The translations under genes were made by a program, and so were the position numbers. Of a stretch of 19,314 nt of DNA, positions 1 through 6,941 are shown one piece after another; the first letter of the stretch is position 1, and each line of letters opens with the position of its first letter. The stretch lies in NCBI GenBank assembly GCA_050313895.1, contig JBNPMI010000021.1, one strand, 5' to 3'. The notes beneath the pieces are model-generated. The model worked only from the letters and a program-made list of their open reading frames with translations. It did not search any database and was not told the origin of the DNA. This DNA comes from JALFST01 sp022779285. Lineage in GTDB: Bacteria; Bacillota; Clostridia; Tissierellales; Peptoniphilaceae.

Positions 1-2
1 GA

Positions 3-97
3 CTCCTTTCGATGCAACGAGTTTTGGTTTAACACATTGTATCAGAGCGCCTCTTTTATTTTTTTTGAAAGTGTCACATATGTCTTAGCACATTACA
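3..97. repeat. Left copy of a 95-bp terminal inverted repeat
   Basis: This stretch matches the reverse complement of 19219-19312 with about eight substitutions and one 1-nt indel, roughly 90% identity by hand alignment. Read on the minus strand, towards the left edge, it holds an extended -10 and then GAAAGGAG, a ribosome site that ends at the window edge. A start codon is therefore expected just outside. The similarity stops sharply near position 97, as it would at the end of an inserted element. The likeliest reading is the 5' end of a transposase gene in an insertion sequence (inference). I do not recognise the IS family, and no transposase coding sequence lies inside the window. Confidence 0.8.
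36..44 (-). promoter_or_regulatory. Outward extended -10 promoter in the left repeat
   Basis: On the minus strand this reads TG-A-TACAAT, an extended -10 element. It is conserved exactly in the right copy of the repeat. No convincing -35 was found at 17 bp. It would drive a gene that begins just beyond the left edge, with the ribosome site GAAAGGAG about 30 nt downstream. Confidence 0.5.
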
Positions 98-182
98 TTT
101 TTCGTTTTTTTTGCCGATGACAGCCTTTCTCCGGCACGCAGACCCTCTTCAAAATATCGCTACCGGAACAAAATCAGAGAAT

Positions 183-214
183 GGATTTCCGATCCGAAAA
201 CAGAACGGAAATCC
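183..214 (-). terminator. Possible terminator after metI
   Basis: GGATTTCCG and CGGAAATCC form a perfect 9-bp stem with a 14-nt loop, 7 nt beyond the metI stop codon. The downstream tract on the minus strand (ATTCTCTGATTTTG) is only moderately T-rich, so termination may be weak. It is the only hairpin of note between metI and the repeat. I see nothing else in 98-221. Confidence 0.45.
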
Positions 215-221
215 CGCTTTC

Positions 222-920
222 TTAATTTCTCTTATCCGATTTCGCCGCAAGCCTCGTGCCCGCCGTTTGGAAAATCTGTACTAAAATGATCAGAAGAATC
301 ACGGAGCAGATCATGACCAGATCCTTATAGCGATAGTAGCCGTAATTGATCGCGATCTTTCCCAAGCCGCCTCCTCCGATAATTCCGCTCATTGCTGAAT
401 ATCCGAGAACATTTGTCACCGTGATCGTGATATTGGAGATGATCGAGGGCACGCTTTCCACCAAAAGCACCTTTGTTATGATTTGAAAGGGAGATGCTCC
501 CATGCTCTGCGCCATTTCAATGGTATCCGGATTGACCTCACGCAGGCTTCCCTCGACAAGGCGTGCCACAAAAGGAAAGGTTGCAATGACAAGAGGGACC
601 GTTGTCGGAAGAGTTCCGACCACAGTTCCCATAATGCAACGTGTCAGCGGAAACACAAGAATCATCAGGATCAGAAACGGAATGGAACGCAGCAGATTGA
701 TTATGGTGTTTAATATACTGAGCACGGGCTTTGGAAGCGGCAGGATATTGCCCTTCTCACCCACAACCAGCAGCACACCGAGCGGCAGACCGATCACAAA
801 TGCAAAAAAAGAGGAAAGCACTGTGATGTAGACGGTTTCCCAAATTGCCAGAGGAAATTCCGCTTGAATGATCGAGATTGCTTCCACAACATCGGGAGAA
901 GCTAACCAATTACTCAACAT
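222..920 (-). CDS. metI: Methionine ABC transporter permease MetI
   Basis: This is the membrane permease of the methionine importer, working with MetN (ATPase) and MetQ (binding lipoprotein). The protein is 232 aa with five or so hydrophobic segments. It has the MetI-type EAA loop (EMAQSMGASPFQIITKVLL) that docks on the ATPase, then a GYSAMSGIIGGGGLGKIA stretch typical of the family. I chose the ATG at 920 because GAGGAGGTGG sits 7-16 nt upstream. An in-frame ATG at 941 lies deeper in metN and has no such site. The start overlaps the end of metN by 11 nt, which suggests translational coupling. It is the last gene of metQNI. The family assignment is firm; the exact substrate (L-Met, D-Met or analogues) is inferred from the family. 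Confidence 0.95.
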   Translation of the reverse strand: MLSNWLASPDVVEAISIIQAEFPLAIWETVYITVLSSFFAFVIGLPLGVLLVVGEKGNILPLPKPVLSILNTIINLLRSIPFLILMILVFPLTRCIMGTVVGTLPTTVPLVIATFPFVARLVEGSLREVNPDTIEMAQSMGASPFQIITKVLLVESVPSIISNITITVTNVLGYSAMSGIIGGGGLGKIAINYGYYRYKDLVMICSVILLIILVQIFQTAGTRLAAKSDKRN

Positions 921-1923
921 CGCCTTCCACCTCCTCAACAAAAACCTGATCCCAGCGGGATATATACTCGATCGCCCGTTTTGCCTGCTCCGGGCCGGAA
1001 ACCGTTAAGAGCAGGGAGCCGTAAGCCTTTTCATCAATGCTTCGCGTGGACGCCGCCGCAATATTGGCTTCAATGCCGATTTCCCGCGCCATGCGTGCAA
1101 TGAGCGGTGTTCTTGTGGATTGCGCTCCGTCAAAGACAACGCGCAAATAATAATCTCTGCCGTCCGGTTCCGCCTCGCCTTCAAATGCCTTCTCCGAATA
1201 TACAAGCCTCTTGGCCGCGTCCGTTTTCGGATGGGCAAAAACCTCGGCAACACGCCCCTCCTCCACCAGTCTTCCCTGATCCAAAATCGCTACGTTTCTG
1301 CAGATGCTTTCAACGACGCTCATCTGGTGTGTAATCATCACGGCCGTAATCCCGGTTGTTTCATTGATCTGACGAATCAGCGACAGGATTTGCTGCGTCG
1401 TCGTAGGATCCAGGGCACTGGTGGCTTCATCACAGAGCAAAATCTTCGGATTGGTTGCCAATGCACGTGCGATCGCCACGCGTTGCTGCTGTCCTCCTGA
1501 AAGACGGCTCGGATACGCATGTGCCTTTTCCTCAAGGCCGACTAAAGTCAGCAATTCAACGGCTCTCGCCTCGGCTTTTTTTCGACTGATTCCTTCCAGC
1601 TCCAGCGGAAAGCATACATTCTGCAAGCACGTTTTCTGCTGCAATAAATTGAATCCCTGAAAGATCATTCCCATATTTCTTCGAACCTGCCGAAGCTTTG
1701 TCTCCGACAGGTCTGTCAGATTGACACCGTCGACAATCACCTCTCCCGAGGTGGGGCGTTCCAAAAGATTGATGCAGCGCACCAGCGTGCTTTTGCCCGC
1801 CCCGCTCATGCCGATGATGCCATAAATGTCACCATCGGCAATTGTGAGTGAGACTCCCTTGAGAGCATGGGTTTCGCCATCCTCCTGTCGGAACGTCTTG
1901 ACAATATTTTTTAATTCGATCAC
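910..1923 (-). CDS. metN: Methionine ABC transporter ATP-binding protein MetN
   Basis: This is the ATPase that powers methionine uptake. The 337-aa protein shows Walker A GMSGAGKST (38-46), a Q-loop (MIFQGFNLL), the signature LSGGQQQRVAIARAL, Walker B ILLCDEATSALDP and the H-loop MITHQM. The last 80 or so residues form a NIL domain, the regulatory C-terminal domain of MetN that in characterised members binds methionine and inhibits transport when the internal pool is high. The start is a GTG at 1923, preceded by GAGGAGG five bases upstream. The gene lies 42 nt downstream of metQ with no hairpin in the gap, and it overlaps metI by 11 nt, so the three genes read as one operon. Confidence 0.96.
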   Translation of the reverse strand: MIELKNIVKTFRQEDGETHALKGVSLTIADGDIYGIIGMSGAGKSTLVRCINLLERPTSGEVIVDGVNLTDLSETKLRQVRRNMGMIFQGFNLLQQKTCLQNVCFPLELEGISRKKAEARAVELLTLVGLEEKAHAYPSRLSGGQQQRVAIARALATNPKILLCDEATSALDPTTTQQILSLIRQINETTGITAVMITHQMSVVESICRNVAILDQGRLVEEGRVAEVFAHPKTDAAKRLVYSEKAFEGEAEPDGRDYYLRVVFDGAQSTRTPLIARMAREIGIEANIAAASTRSIDEKAYGSLLLTVSGPEQAKRAIEYISRWDQVFVEEVEGDVE

Positions 1924-1965
1924 GGATACCTCCTCGGGCGTCTTCAGAGGAAGAAGCCAGGTTCT

Positions 1966-2820
1966 TTATTTCAATGCGTCAAGCGTTGTCTGCTTTCCGC
2001 CATATAATCCCATCGGCTCGACATGAACTCCTCCGATGCTTACGATGTGTGTGCCGTTCTCCTGGTTGAAGTTCTCCATGTAAGGAACATGCTGGAAGAA
2101 GTTTGCATCGATCTCACCGCTCTCGACCACGTTGTTCGGCTGCACATAATCCGTAAATTCCTTGATCTCCAGGGTAATTCCCTGTTTTTCCAGAATTCCC
2201 TTGGCTACCGCAAGAATTTCTGCGTGAGGTGTCGGAGAGGCTGCAATCGTAATCGTCTGACCTTTGAGCGCTGCATAATCCACGCCGGGATCCTTTCCGT
2301 CTGTCGGATGATCAATGGCCGGCAATACTCCGCCATTATACTCTTTATTGATGAAATCGACTACATCCTGACTCTGAACCGCTGCCAGCAAAGCCTTAGT
2401 CTTATCCGTGTTTTCATTTCCCTGCTTCACGGAAATGACATTGACATAGGCGGATGTTGAGCCCTCCTTGATCAGAGATTTCTCCACGGGATTGAGGCCG
2501 GCATCCAGTGCGTAGTTGGAATTGATAATCGCATAATCGACATCCTTGAGCGTGCTCGGAAGCTGAGCCGCTTCGATCTCCTTAAACTCAATGTTCTTCG
2601 GATTCTCGGCAATGTCCTTCGGTGTCGCTAAAAGATCCGCACCGTCTTTGAGCTTGATATAGCCATTTTCCTGTAAAAGCAAAAGGGCGCGAGCTTCATT
2701 GGTGGTGTCATTGGGAATTGCGATCGTGACCTTGGATCCCTTTCCTCCGCAAGCTGTAAGCGACAATGCCAGGATCAGTCCGAGCGCGATTTTTCCAAGA
2801 TTCTTTTTCCGGTTTTTCAT
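1966..2820 (-). CDS. metQ: Methionine-binding lipoprotein MetQ (NlpA family)
   Basis: This is the extracytoplasmic methionine-binding protein of the MetNIQ importer. The 284-aa product starts with a basic stretch (KNRKKN), a hydrophobic core and the lipobox LTAC, with Cys24 as the predicted lipidated residue. The NlpA fold follows, with typical stretches such as AIINSNYALDAGLNP, EIDANFFQHVPY and GGVHVEPMGLY. The open frame runs back to 3114, but the ATG at 2820 is the real start: it directly precedes the signal peptide and has TAGGAGGAG at 6-14 nt upstream. The extra upstream frame covers a promoter, a Met-rich leader ORF and a terminator, so it is not coding in this frame. Expression is probably set by attenuation in that leader. 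Confidence 0.96.
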   Translation of the reverse strand: MKNRKKNLGKIALGLILALSLTACGGKGSKVTIAIPNDTTNEARALLLLQENGYIKLKDGADLLATPKDIAENPKNIEFKEIEAAQLPSTLKDVDYAIINSNYALDAGLNPVEKSLIKEGSTSAYVNVISVKQGNENTDKTKALLAAVQSQDVVDFINKEYNGGVLPAIDHPTDGKDPGVDYAALKGQTITIAASPTPHAEILAVAKGILEKQGITLEIKEFTDYVQPNNVVESGEIDANFFQHVPYMENFNQENGTHIVSIGGVHVEPMGLYGGKQTTLDALK

Positions 2821-2854
2821 GTTTCTCCTCCTAAGGTTATGCATTTTCTTGTAT

Positions 2855-2885
2855 AAAAAAACGGGTAGCTCCGAAGAGCTACCCG
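2855..2885 (-). terminator. Intrinsic terminator in the metQ leader (attenuator)
   Basis: On the minus strand CGGGTAGCTC, a TTCG tetraloop and GAGCTACCCG make a perfect 10-bp stem, followed at once by seven T residues. It lies 35 nt upstream of the metQ start codon and downstream of the metQ promoter, so it would end transcription before the gene unless prevented. That is the layout of a transcription attenuator. The 5' arm (CGGGT, 2881-2885) can pair with ACCCG (2927-2931) at the end of the leader ORF, giving a short candidate antiterminator. Confidence 0.92.
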
Positions 2886-2900
2886 GTTCTTTCCATAAAT

Positions 2901-2919
2901 CACATAGACAAGCTATGTG
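2901..2919 (-). other. Small hairpin between leader ORF and terminator
   Basis: CACATAG, loop CTTGT, then CTATGTG forms a perfect 7-bp stem beginning 2 nt after the leader ORF stop codon. A ribosome resting on that stop codon would cover it. Its role is unknown. It may act as a spacer or pause hairpin, or it may be enclosed within the proposed ACCCG-CGGGT antiterminator. Confidence 0.55.
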
Positions 2920-2921
2920 GC

Positions 2922-3032
2922 TCAGACGGGTGATGCAATTCGGATTTTTGCAAACGAAACAGACGGCATCTGCATTATGCACATGGCCATCATGGACATC
3001 ATCATTTCGTTTGCTGCGCGAAATTGCATCAT
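2922..3032 (-). CDS. Methionine-rich leader peptide of metQNI
   Basis: This 36-codon ORF starts at ATG 3032 (or the next codon, ATG 3029), with GAAAGGG just upstream, and ends with TGA at 2922-2924. Ten of its 36 codons are Met. Residues 10-22 read MMMSMMAMCIMQM, eight Met out of thirteen, with every ATG in one phase. It lies after the metQ promoter and before an intrinsic terminator, exactly where a leader peptide of an attenuator belongs. By analogy with the trp and his leaders, low charged Met-tRNA would stall the ribosome on the Met run and favour read-through into metQNI, while plentiful Met-tRNA would let it reach the stop and allow termination (inference). The tail (residues 23-36) has no Met. 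I know of no named family for it. Confidence 0.75.
   Translation of the reverse strand: MMQFRAANEMMMSMMAMCIMQMPSVSFAKIRIASPV
2931..3031 (-). other. Nested stems around the Met-rich leader ORF
   Basis: An outer stem pairs TGATGCAATT (3022-3031) with AATTGCATCA (2931-2940), 10 bp. An inner stem pairs GCAAACGAAA (3005-3014) with TTTCGTTTGC (2950-2959), also 10 bp and perfect. The Met-codon run lies in the inner loop, with further small hairpins possible there (for example TGCA-TAA-TGCA). Translation of the ORF must open both stems, so the fold can report ribosome position. A separate upstream hairpin, 3047-3068, has an 8-bp stem with one G-T pair and lies before the leader ribosome site. I see neither an S-box core nor the T-box sequence. 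Confidence 0.7.
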
Positions 3033-3092
3033 TTTCCCTTTCTATACATTCGAAAGCATCTCCGAATGAAACTTTTTTCAAAAACTGGTAAA

Positions 3093-3121
3093 AGAATACC
3101 GCCTTTTTCATCATCCGTCAA
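3093..3121 (-). promoter_or_regulatory. metQNI promoter
   Basis: TTGACG (3116-3121), a 17-bp spacer and TATTCT (3093-3098) form a good sigma-A type promoter. Transcription would start near 3086, giving a leader of about 265 nt before metQ. The preceding gene (map) stops at 3167, so the promoter lies in the intergenic gap. The 346-nt gap between metQ and map is thus filled by promoter, leader ORF, hairpins and terminator. Confidence 0.75.
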
Positions 3122-3166
3122 GCAATTTCCGAAAATATTATTTTTTCAATGTACAAAGGCGCCCTC

Positions 3167-3970
3167 TTACCACCGATAGCCGGCAATCCATTCCTGTTCT
3201 TCCTGTGTAAGAGCTGCGTTTTTCTGCTCCGTTAAAATCTCCGGGCCTTCCTTGCGAATGGCAAAGGTATGCTCGAACTGACATGATTTTTTTCCGTCCG
3301 CCGTGGTTGCTACCCAGCCGTTTTCCTCATCCACCTTGACCTCCCAAGTGCCCGCATTCACCATAGGCTCCACGGTAATGACCATATTTTCACGCAGGCG
3401 CACTCCTCGATGTCCTGTCACATAGTGGAGCACCTGAGGATCCTCATGCATCTCTTTTCCAATGCCGTGGCCCACAAAAGCACGCACCACGGAAAACCCG
3501 TTTTCTTCTACAAAGGGCTGAATGGCTCGGCCGATGTCCACCAGATGATTGCCCACCCTTGCCGCCTGAATGCCGCGATACATCGCTTCCCTTGTGACAT
3601 CAAAAAGCCTTTGATCCTCCTCACTGAGCGTGCCGATGGCATAGCTCCAGCAGGAATCCGCCAAATATCCCTCGTAGGAAACCACGTTGTCGATGGAAAG
3701 AATATCCCCTTCCTGCAACGCACGATCATTGGGATATCCATGGCAGACCTCATCATTGACACTCGTGCAGAGTGCGAACGGAAAGCCTTCATAGCCCAGC
3801 TGCGCCGGTATCGCATTTTTGTAACGCATAAATGCGTCCGCAAAATCATTGACCTGAAGCGTGGTCAAACCCGGTCTTAAAATGGAACGAATGGCAAGGT
3901 GTGTTTTACTCAAAATTTCTCCGGCTCGCTTCATGCCGGCAATTTGTTCATCTGTTTTAATGGTGATCAT
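3167..3970 (-). CDS. map: Methionine aminopeptidase, type I
   Basis: This enzyme removes the N-terminal Met from new proteins, a two-metal hydrolase of the cytoplasm. At 267 aa it has the usual type I length. The metal ligands are visible at D94 and D105 (SIDNVV...LADS), H168 (GHGIGKEMHEDP), E201 (TVEPM) and E233 (QFEHTF), with the substrate-binding His at H77 (EVCHGYP). Asn follows D94 where many homologues have other residues; the ligand itself is intact. The ATG at 3970 has GAGCAGGAAG upstream and lies 12 nt after ndoA, so it is co-transcribed with that gene. No clear terminator follows, and read-through would enter the metQ leader. Its neighbour in most Firmicutes is the ribosomal protein cluster, so this is a different setting or a second copy. 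Confidence 0.95.
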   Translation of the reverse strand: MITIKTDEQIAGMKRAGEILSKTHLAIRSILRPGLTTLQVNDFADAFMRYKNAIPAQLGYEGFPFALCTSVNDEVCHGYPNDRALQEGDILSIDNVVSYEGYLADSCWSYAIGTLSEEDQRLFDVTREAMYRGIQAARVGNHLVDIGRAIQPFVEENGFSVVRAFVGHGIGKEMHEDPQVLHYVTGHRGVRLRENMVITVEPMVNAGTWEVKVDEENGWVATTADGKKSCQFEHTFAIRKEGPEILTEQKNAALTQEEQEWIAGYRW

Positions 3971-3982
3971 ACTTCCTGCTCT

Positions 3983-4330
3983 CTATTGCTTGAGTCCGAT
4001 CGAAATGCGTATTGCCGCATCGATATCATTCATCATGGAAGCCCCGAAGCTTCCGATCTTTTCCAATAATCTTTTTTTATCAATGGTTCGAATCTGTTCC
4101 ATAAGTATGACGGAATCCTTCGGAAGGCCCTTGTCGGATTTTACTCTGACATGCGTAGGTAATCTGTGCCGCGTAAGCTGAGACGTCATCGGTGCAACGA
4201 TTGTGGTTGGCGAATATTGGTTTCCGACATTATTTTGAATCACAACGACAGGCCGCACACCTCCTTGCTCCGATCCGATAACGGGACTGAGATCCGCGAA
4301 GAAGATATCTCCTCTCTTTACTTGAACCAT
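3983..4330 (-). CDS. ndoA: NdoA/MazF-type endoribonuclease (toxin)
   Basis: This 115-aa protein is a MazF/PemK-family mRNA interferase closely resembling B. subtilis NdoA (EndoA, about 116 aa). Diagnostic stretches are VKRGDIFFADLSPVIGSEQG, GVRPVVVIQNN, SPTTIVAPMT, LPTHV and SVILMEQIRTIDK. The conserved catalytic Arg and Thr correspond to R26 and T49. The ATG at 4330 has AAGGGAG 9-15 nt upstream and overlaps the end of acpS-nnrD by 13 nt. In Bacillus-type loci the antitoxin gene (ndoAI) and usually alr sit directly upstream. Here the upstream gene is acpS-nnrD, and no ORF for a ribbon-helix-helix antitoxin is visible beside it. The cognate antitoxin may be elsewhere in the genome. Confidence 0.93.
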   Translation of the reverse strand: MVQVKRGDIFFADLSPVIGSEQGGVRPVVVIQNNVGNQYSPTTIVAPMTSQLTRHRLPTHVRVKSDKGLPKDSVILMEQIRTIDKKRLLEKIGSFGASMMNDIDAAIRISIGLKQ

Positions 4331-5619
4331 GCGGCTTCTCCCTTCCCTTTCTTCCGCATCCTATGTATGCTTTTCAGAACGTAAGGAATCCGGTCGATGA
4401 TGTCTGAAGCGATCATCCCGTCTTCCCCGATATGTATTTTTGCCGCATCACCCGCTAATCCGTGAATCCAACATCCCATGCGCGCCGCTGTCATATCGGG
4501 ATATCCATACCCCAACAGCGCAGAAATAATCCCTGTCAGCACATCACCCGAACCGGCTGTCGCCATGCCCGGATTTCCGGAATGATTGATGAAGGTTTTC
4601 TCACCGTCTGTAATGACCGTTCGGTGTCCCTTCAAGACGAGAATCACGCCATATTTTTTCGCAAAATCTCGGGCGACCTCCTCTCGGTGAGCTCGGACCT
4701 CTTCGATGGCGAGATGGGCAAGTCTGCTCATTTCCATCTCGTGCGGCGTAAGTATGGCTCGTTCGGAAAAAAGGCGTAAATCCTCAGGATATTTTGAAAG
4801 CGCATTGAGTGCATCCGCATCCAAAACCACCTTGGATGTACAATCCGCAAGAGAAACAATCCAGGAACGCATGGCTTCCGTCCGGCTCATGCCCGGGCCG
4901 ATTCCGACCGCATCGCATTTTCTCAGAAAAACCTTGAGCTCTTCCGGTGCTTTTTCAGGAAAATGTCCCTGCTGCGCATCCGGCACGGGATAAATCATTT
5001 CTTCCAGAAGCTTGAGCTGGCAAAGAGAAGCGACGGATTCCGGAACTACTGCATGGACAAGCCCCGCACCCGTTCGCAATGCAGCACGAGAAGCCATGCA
5101 TATGGATCCGGCCATCCCGGTGCTGCCACCCATGAGAGCTACCCTTCCATACTGCGTTTTGTATCCGGAAGGATCTCGGAAAAGCAGCGCTTCCACAAGC
5201 TCCTGTCCCGTATCTTGTATATGCGAGAACCATGAAAGTTCTTGCGGCTCCGTATCGGACGATTCTGTCATAACAAAAGCCAGAGCCATGCCTTTGTCAT
5301 GGGAAATGCTCACAAAAGCGCGGTTTCTGCCCCCCGCCTCCAGCAGGGCTTTTCCTCTCTGCGACAGGCTCCAAACAGGAGCGCCCTCCTGATTGTGGGA
5401 AATCGAAAAATCGTGCCAGCCCAGTTGCGCAAAGGAAATCCCCAAAGCTTTTGCCAATGCCTCCTTTGCTGCATAGATGCCTGCGTAGGACTGTTCAGGA
5501 ATCGCCTGCTTCTCACAATATTCTCTTTCGCTTGCCGTAAAAAGCCTCTCACAAAAATGAGGAGAACATATGGATTTTTTCATCCGATCGATGGCGACAA
5601 TATCGACTCCTATGCTCAT
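4318..5619 (-). CDS. Fused holo-ACP synthase and NAD(P)H-hydrate dehydratase
   Basis: This 433-aa protein joins two enzymes. Residues 1-118 are AcpS, which transfers phosphopantetheine from CoA to apo-ACP: IGVDIVAIDRM with D6, YAAKEALAKALG with E53, and SISHDKGMALAFV. Residues about 140-425 are NnrD (YjeF C-terminal, ribokinase-like), which repairs hydrated NAD(P)H using ADP or ATP: GGSTGMAGS, TGAGLVHAVVP, GIGPGMSR, LDADALNAL, LTPHEMEM, then NPGMATAGSGDVLTG with D359. The NnrE epimerase domain that commonly precedes NnrD is absent from the protein and from the window. The ATG at 5619 overlaps the mtaD stop (ATGA). Both domains look intact. AcpS and nnr genes are often neighbours in Firmicutes, which probably explains the fusion. 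Confidence 0.9.
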   Translation of the reverse strand: MSIGVDIVAIDRMKKSICSPHFCERLFTASEREYCEKQAIPEQSYAGIYAAKEALAKALGISFAQLGWHDFSISHNQEGAPVWSLSQRGKALLEAGGRNRAFVSISHDKGMALAFVMTESSDTEPQELSWFSHIQDTGQELVEALLFRDPSGYKTQYGRVALMGGSTGMAGSICMASRAALRTGAGLVHAVVPESVASLCQLKLLEEMIYPVPDAQQGHFPEKAPEELKVFLRKCDAVGIGPGMSRTEAMRSWIVSLADCTSKVVLDADALNALSKYPEDLRLFSERAILTPHEMEMSRLAHLAIEEVRAHREEVARDFAKKYGVILVLKGHRTVITDGEKTFINHSGNPGMATAGSGDVLTGIISALLGYGYPDMTAARMGCWIHGLAGDAAKIHIGEDGMIASDIIDRIPYVLKSIHRMRKKGKGEAAWFK

Positions 5620-6941
5620 TTCGTTTGACCTCTGCTATGTAAAATCTCCCATTGCTCCTGCGCACCCTCGCGAATTTCCTCCTCATCGGCAAAAGTGAGA
5701 TGATGATCATAGGCAAGGATCCTGCCATCGACCATCGTCATAAACACATCCTCTGCAGAGGTGCTGTAGACAAGCGCCGCCTCGATATCCTCCGGAAAGG
5801 GGGTGTGATGTGCATTTTGAAAATCCACAAGAATCAGATCGGCCTTTTTCCCGATCTCAACGCTCCCGGTCTCCGATTCGCGTCCAAGTGCACGTGCACC
5901 GTCAATCGTCGCCATGCGCAAAATGGTGCGCGCAGAAGCATGCTCCGGATTTCCCGTGGTTACCTTGGCCAGAAAAGAAGCCAGCAGCATCTCCCGAAAC
6001 ATATCCTGCCGATTATTGGAGCTGGCTCCATCCGTCCCCAAGGCGAGACGAACCCCCTTTTGCCGCATTTTTTCAAGCGGCATGACGCCGCTTGCCAGCT
6101 TCATGTTGCTCGACGGATTGTGTACCACCGTGGATCCGCGGCGGGCAATCAAATCCATATCCTTTTCCGAAAGGGCGACGCCATGTGCCAAAAGGCTTCT
6201 CTCATCCAGCATTCCCAGGGAATCAAAAAGCTCTGCGGGACTTTTGCCGTACCTCGCAAGACACTCCCTGTTTTCCTTCTCCGTTTCGGAAACATGGATG
6301 TGGAAGCCGCACCCCAGCGCATCTCCCAGCTCCTTTTGTTTTTTCAAAAAATCGATGGAATTGGTATAAACCGCATGAGGACCGATCATCACGCGGATAC
6401 GATCCTGAGCGCTTCCATTCCAATGTTCATAAAGCTCTCGCATTTCCCGAAGCTGCGTTTCCTCATCTCCGATAGACATTCCCCGCGTGAGCAGAGCGCG
6501 CATGCCGAATTCCTGAACGGTCTTCGCCACCTCCTCCATAAAAAAATACATATCGACAAAGCTCGTTGTCCCCGTCAGCAGCATCTCCATCAGATTCAGC
6601 CGTGTACCGGCACGCACCTCTTCTGCGGTAAGCTTTGCTTCCAGGGGAAAAATGTATTTTTCAAGCCACGTCTGCAAATTGACGTCATTGCCGTAATTGC
6701 GGAACAGACTCATTGCCACGTGAGAGTGACAATTGATCAATCCCGGCATAAGAATCATGCCGGAAGCAGCAATTGTCCGATCCTCACCGCCGGGCGTCAG
6801 GGATTTTTCCCGCTCTTTCCGCCCGTTCCCCTCTTGAATCGAAACGATGCGATCCTCTTCGATCAGCACATCGGCATTCCGAAGGATCGTATTTTCCGGA
6901 TCCATCGTCACGACGGTCGCATTATTGATTTTTATCTTCAT
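5616..6941 (-). CDS. mtaD: 5'-methylthioadenosine / S-adenosylhomocysteine deaminase
   Basis: This amidohydrolase deaminates SAH, MTA or related adenosyl compounds to the inosyl forms, clearing by-products of SAM use. The 441-aa product shows GLINCHSHVAMSLFRNYGND (metal ligands H72, H74), a MEMLLTGTTSFVDMY stretch, GFHIHVSETEKE (H216, E219), VVHNPSSNMKLASG and LALGTDGASSNN (D304), all typical of MtaD/SsnA-like deaminases. Some relatives deaminate other purine or guanine-type substrates, so the exact substrate is inferred. I chose ATG 6941, which has GGAG 7-10 nt upstream and begins at the family N-terminus KIKINNATVVTMD. An in-frame ATG at 6965 lacks such support. It overlaps the alarmone-synthetase gene by 20 nt and acpS-nnrD by 4 nt. 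Confidence 0.92.
   Translation of the reverse strand: MKIKINNATVVTMDPENTILRNADVLIEEDRIVSIQEGNGRKEREKSLTPGGEDRTIAASGMILMPGLINCHSHVAMSLFRNYGNDVNLQTWLEKYIFPLEAKLTAEEVRAGTRLNLMEMLLTGTTSFVDMYFFMEEVAKTVQEFGMRALLTRGMSIGDEETQLREMRELYEHWNGSAQDRIRVMIGPHAVYTNSIDFLKKQKELGDALGCGFHIHVSETEKENRECLARYGKSPAELFDSLGMLDERSLLAHGVALSEKDMDLIARRGSTVVHNPSSNMKLASGVMPLEKMRQKGVRLALGTDGASSNNRQDMFREMLLASFLAKVTTGNPEHASARTILRMATIDGARALGRESETGSVEIGKKADLILVDFQNAHHTPFPEDIEAALVYSTSAEDVFMTMVDGRILAYDHHLTFADEEEIREGAQEQWEILHSRGQTK

Noticed and set aside
105..140. GCCG/CGGC hairpin beside an eight-T run downstream of metI
   Set aside because: The T run lies on the wrong side of the stem for a terminator on either strand, and the stem is only 4 bp.
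2850..3090. S-box (SAM-I) riboswitch or Met T-box before metQ
   Set aside because: I looked for the S-box core and for the T-box sequence (AGGGTGGNACCGCG-like) on the minus strand and found neither. A covariance-model search would settle it.
2821..3114. Open frame extending metQ 98 codons upstream
   Set aside because: It would place the lipoprotein signal peptide in mid-protein, and it crosses the promoter -10, the Met-rich ORF in another phase, and an intrinsic terminator. The ATG at 2820 has a strong ribosome site and a signal peptide with lipobox.
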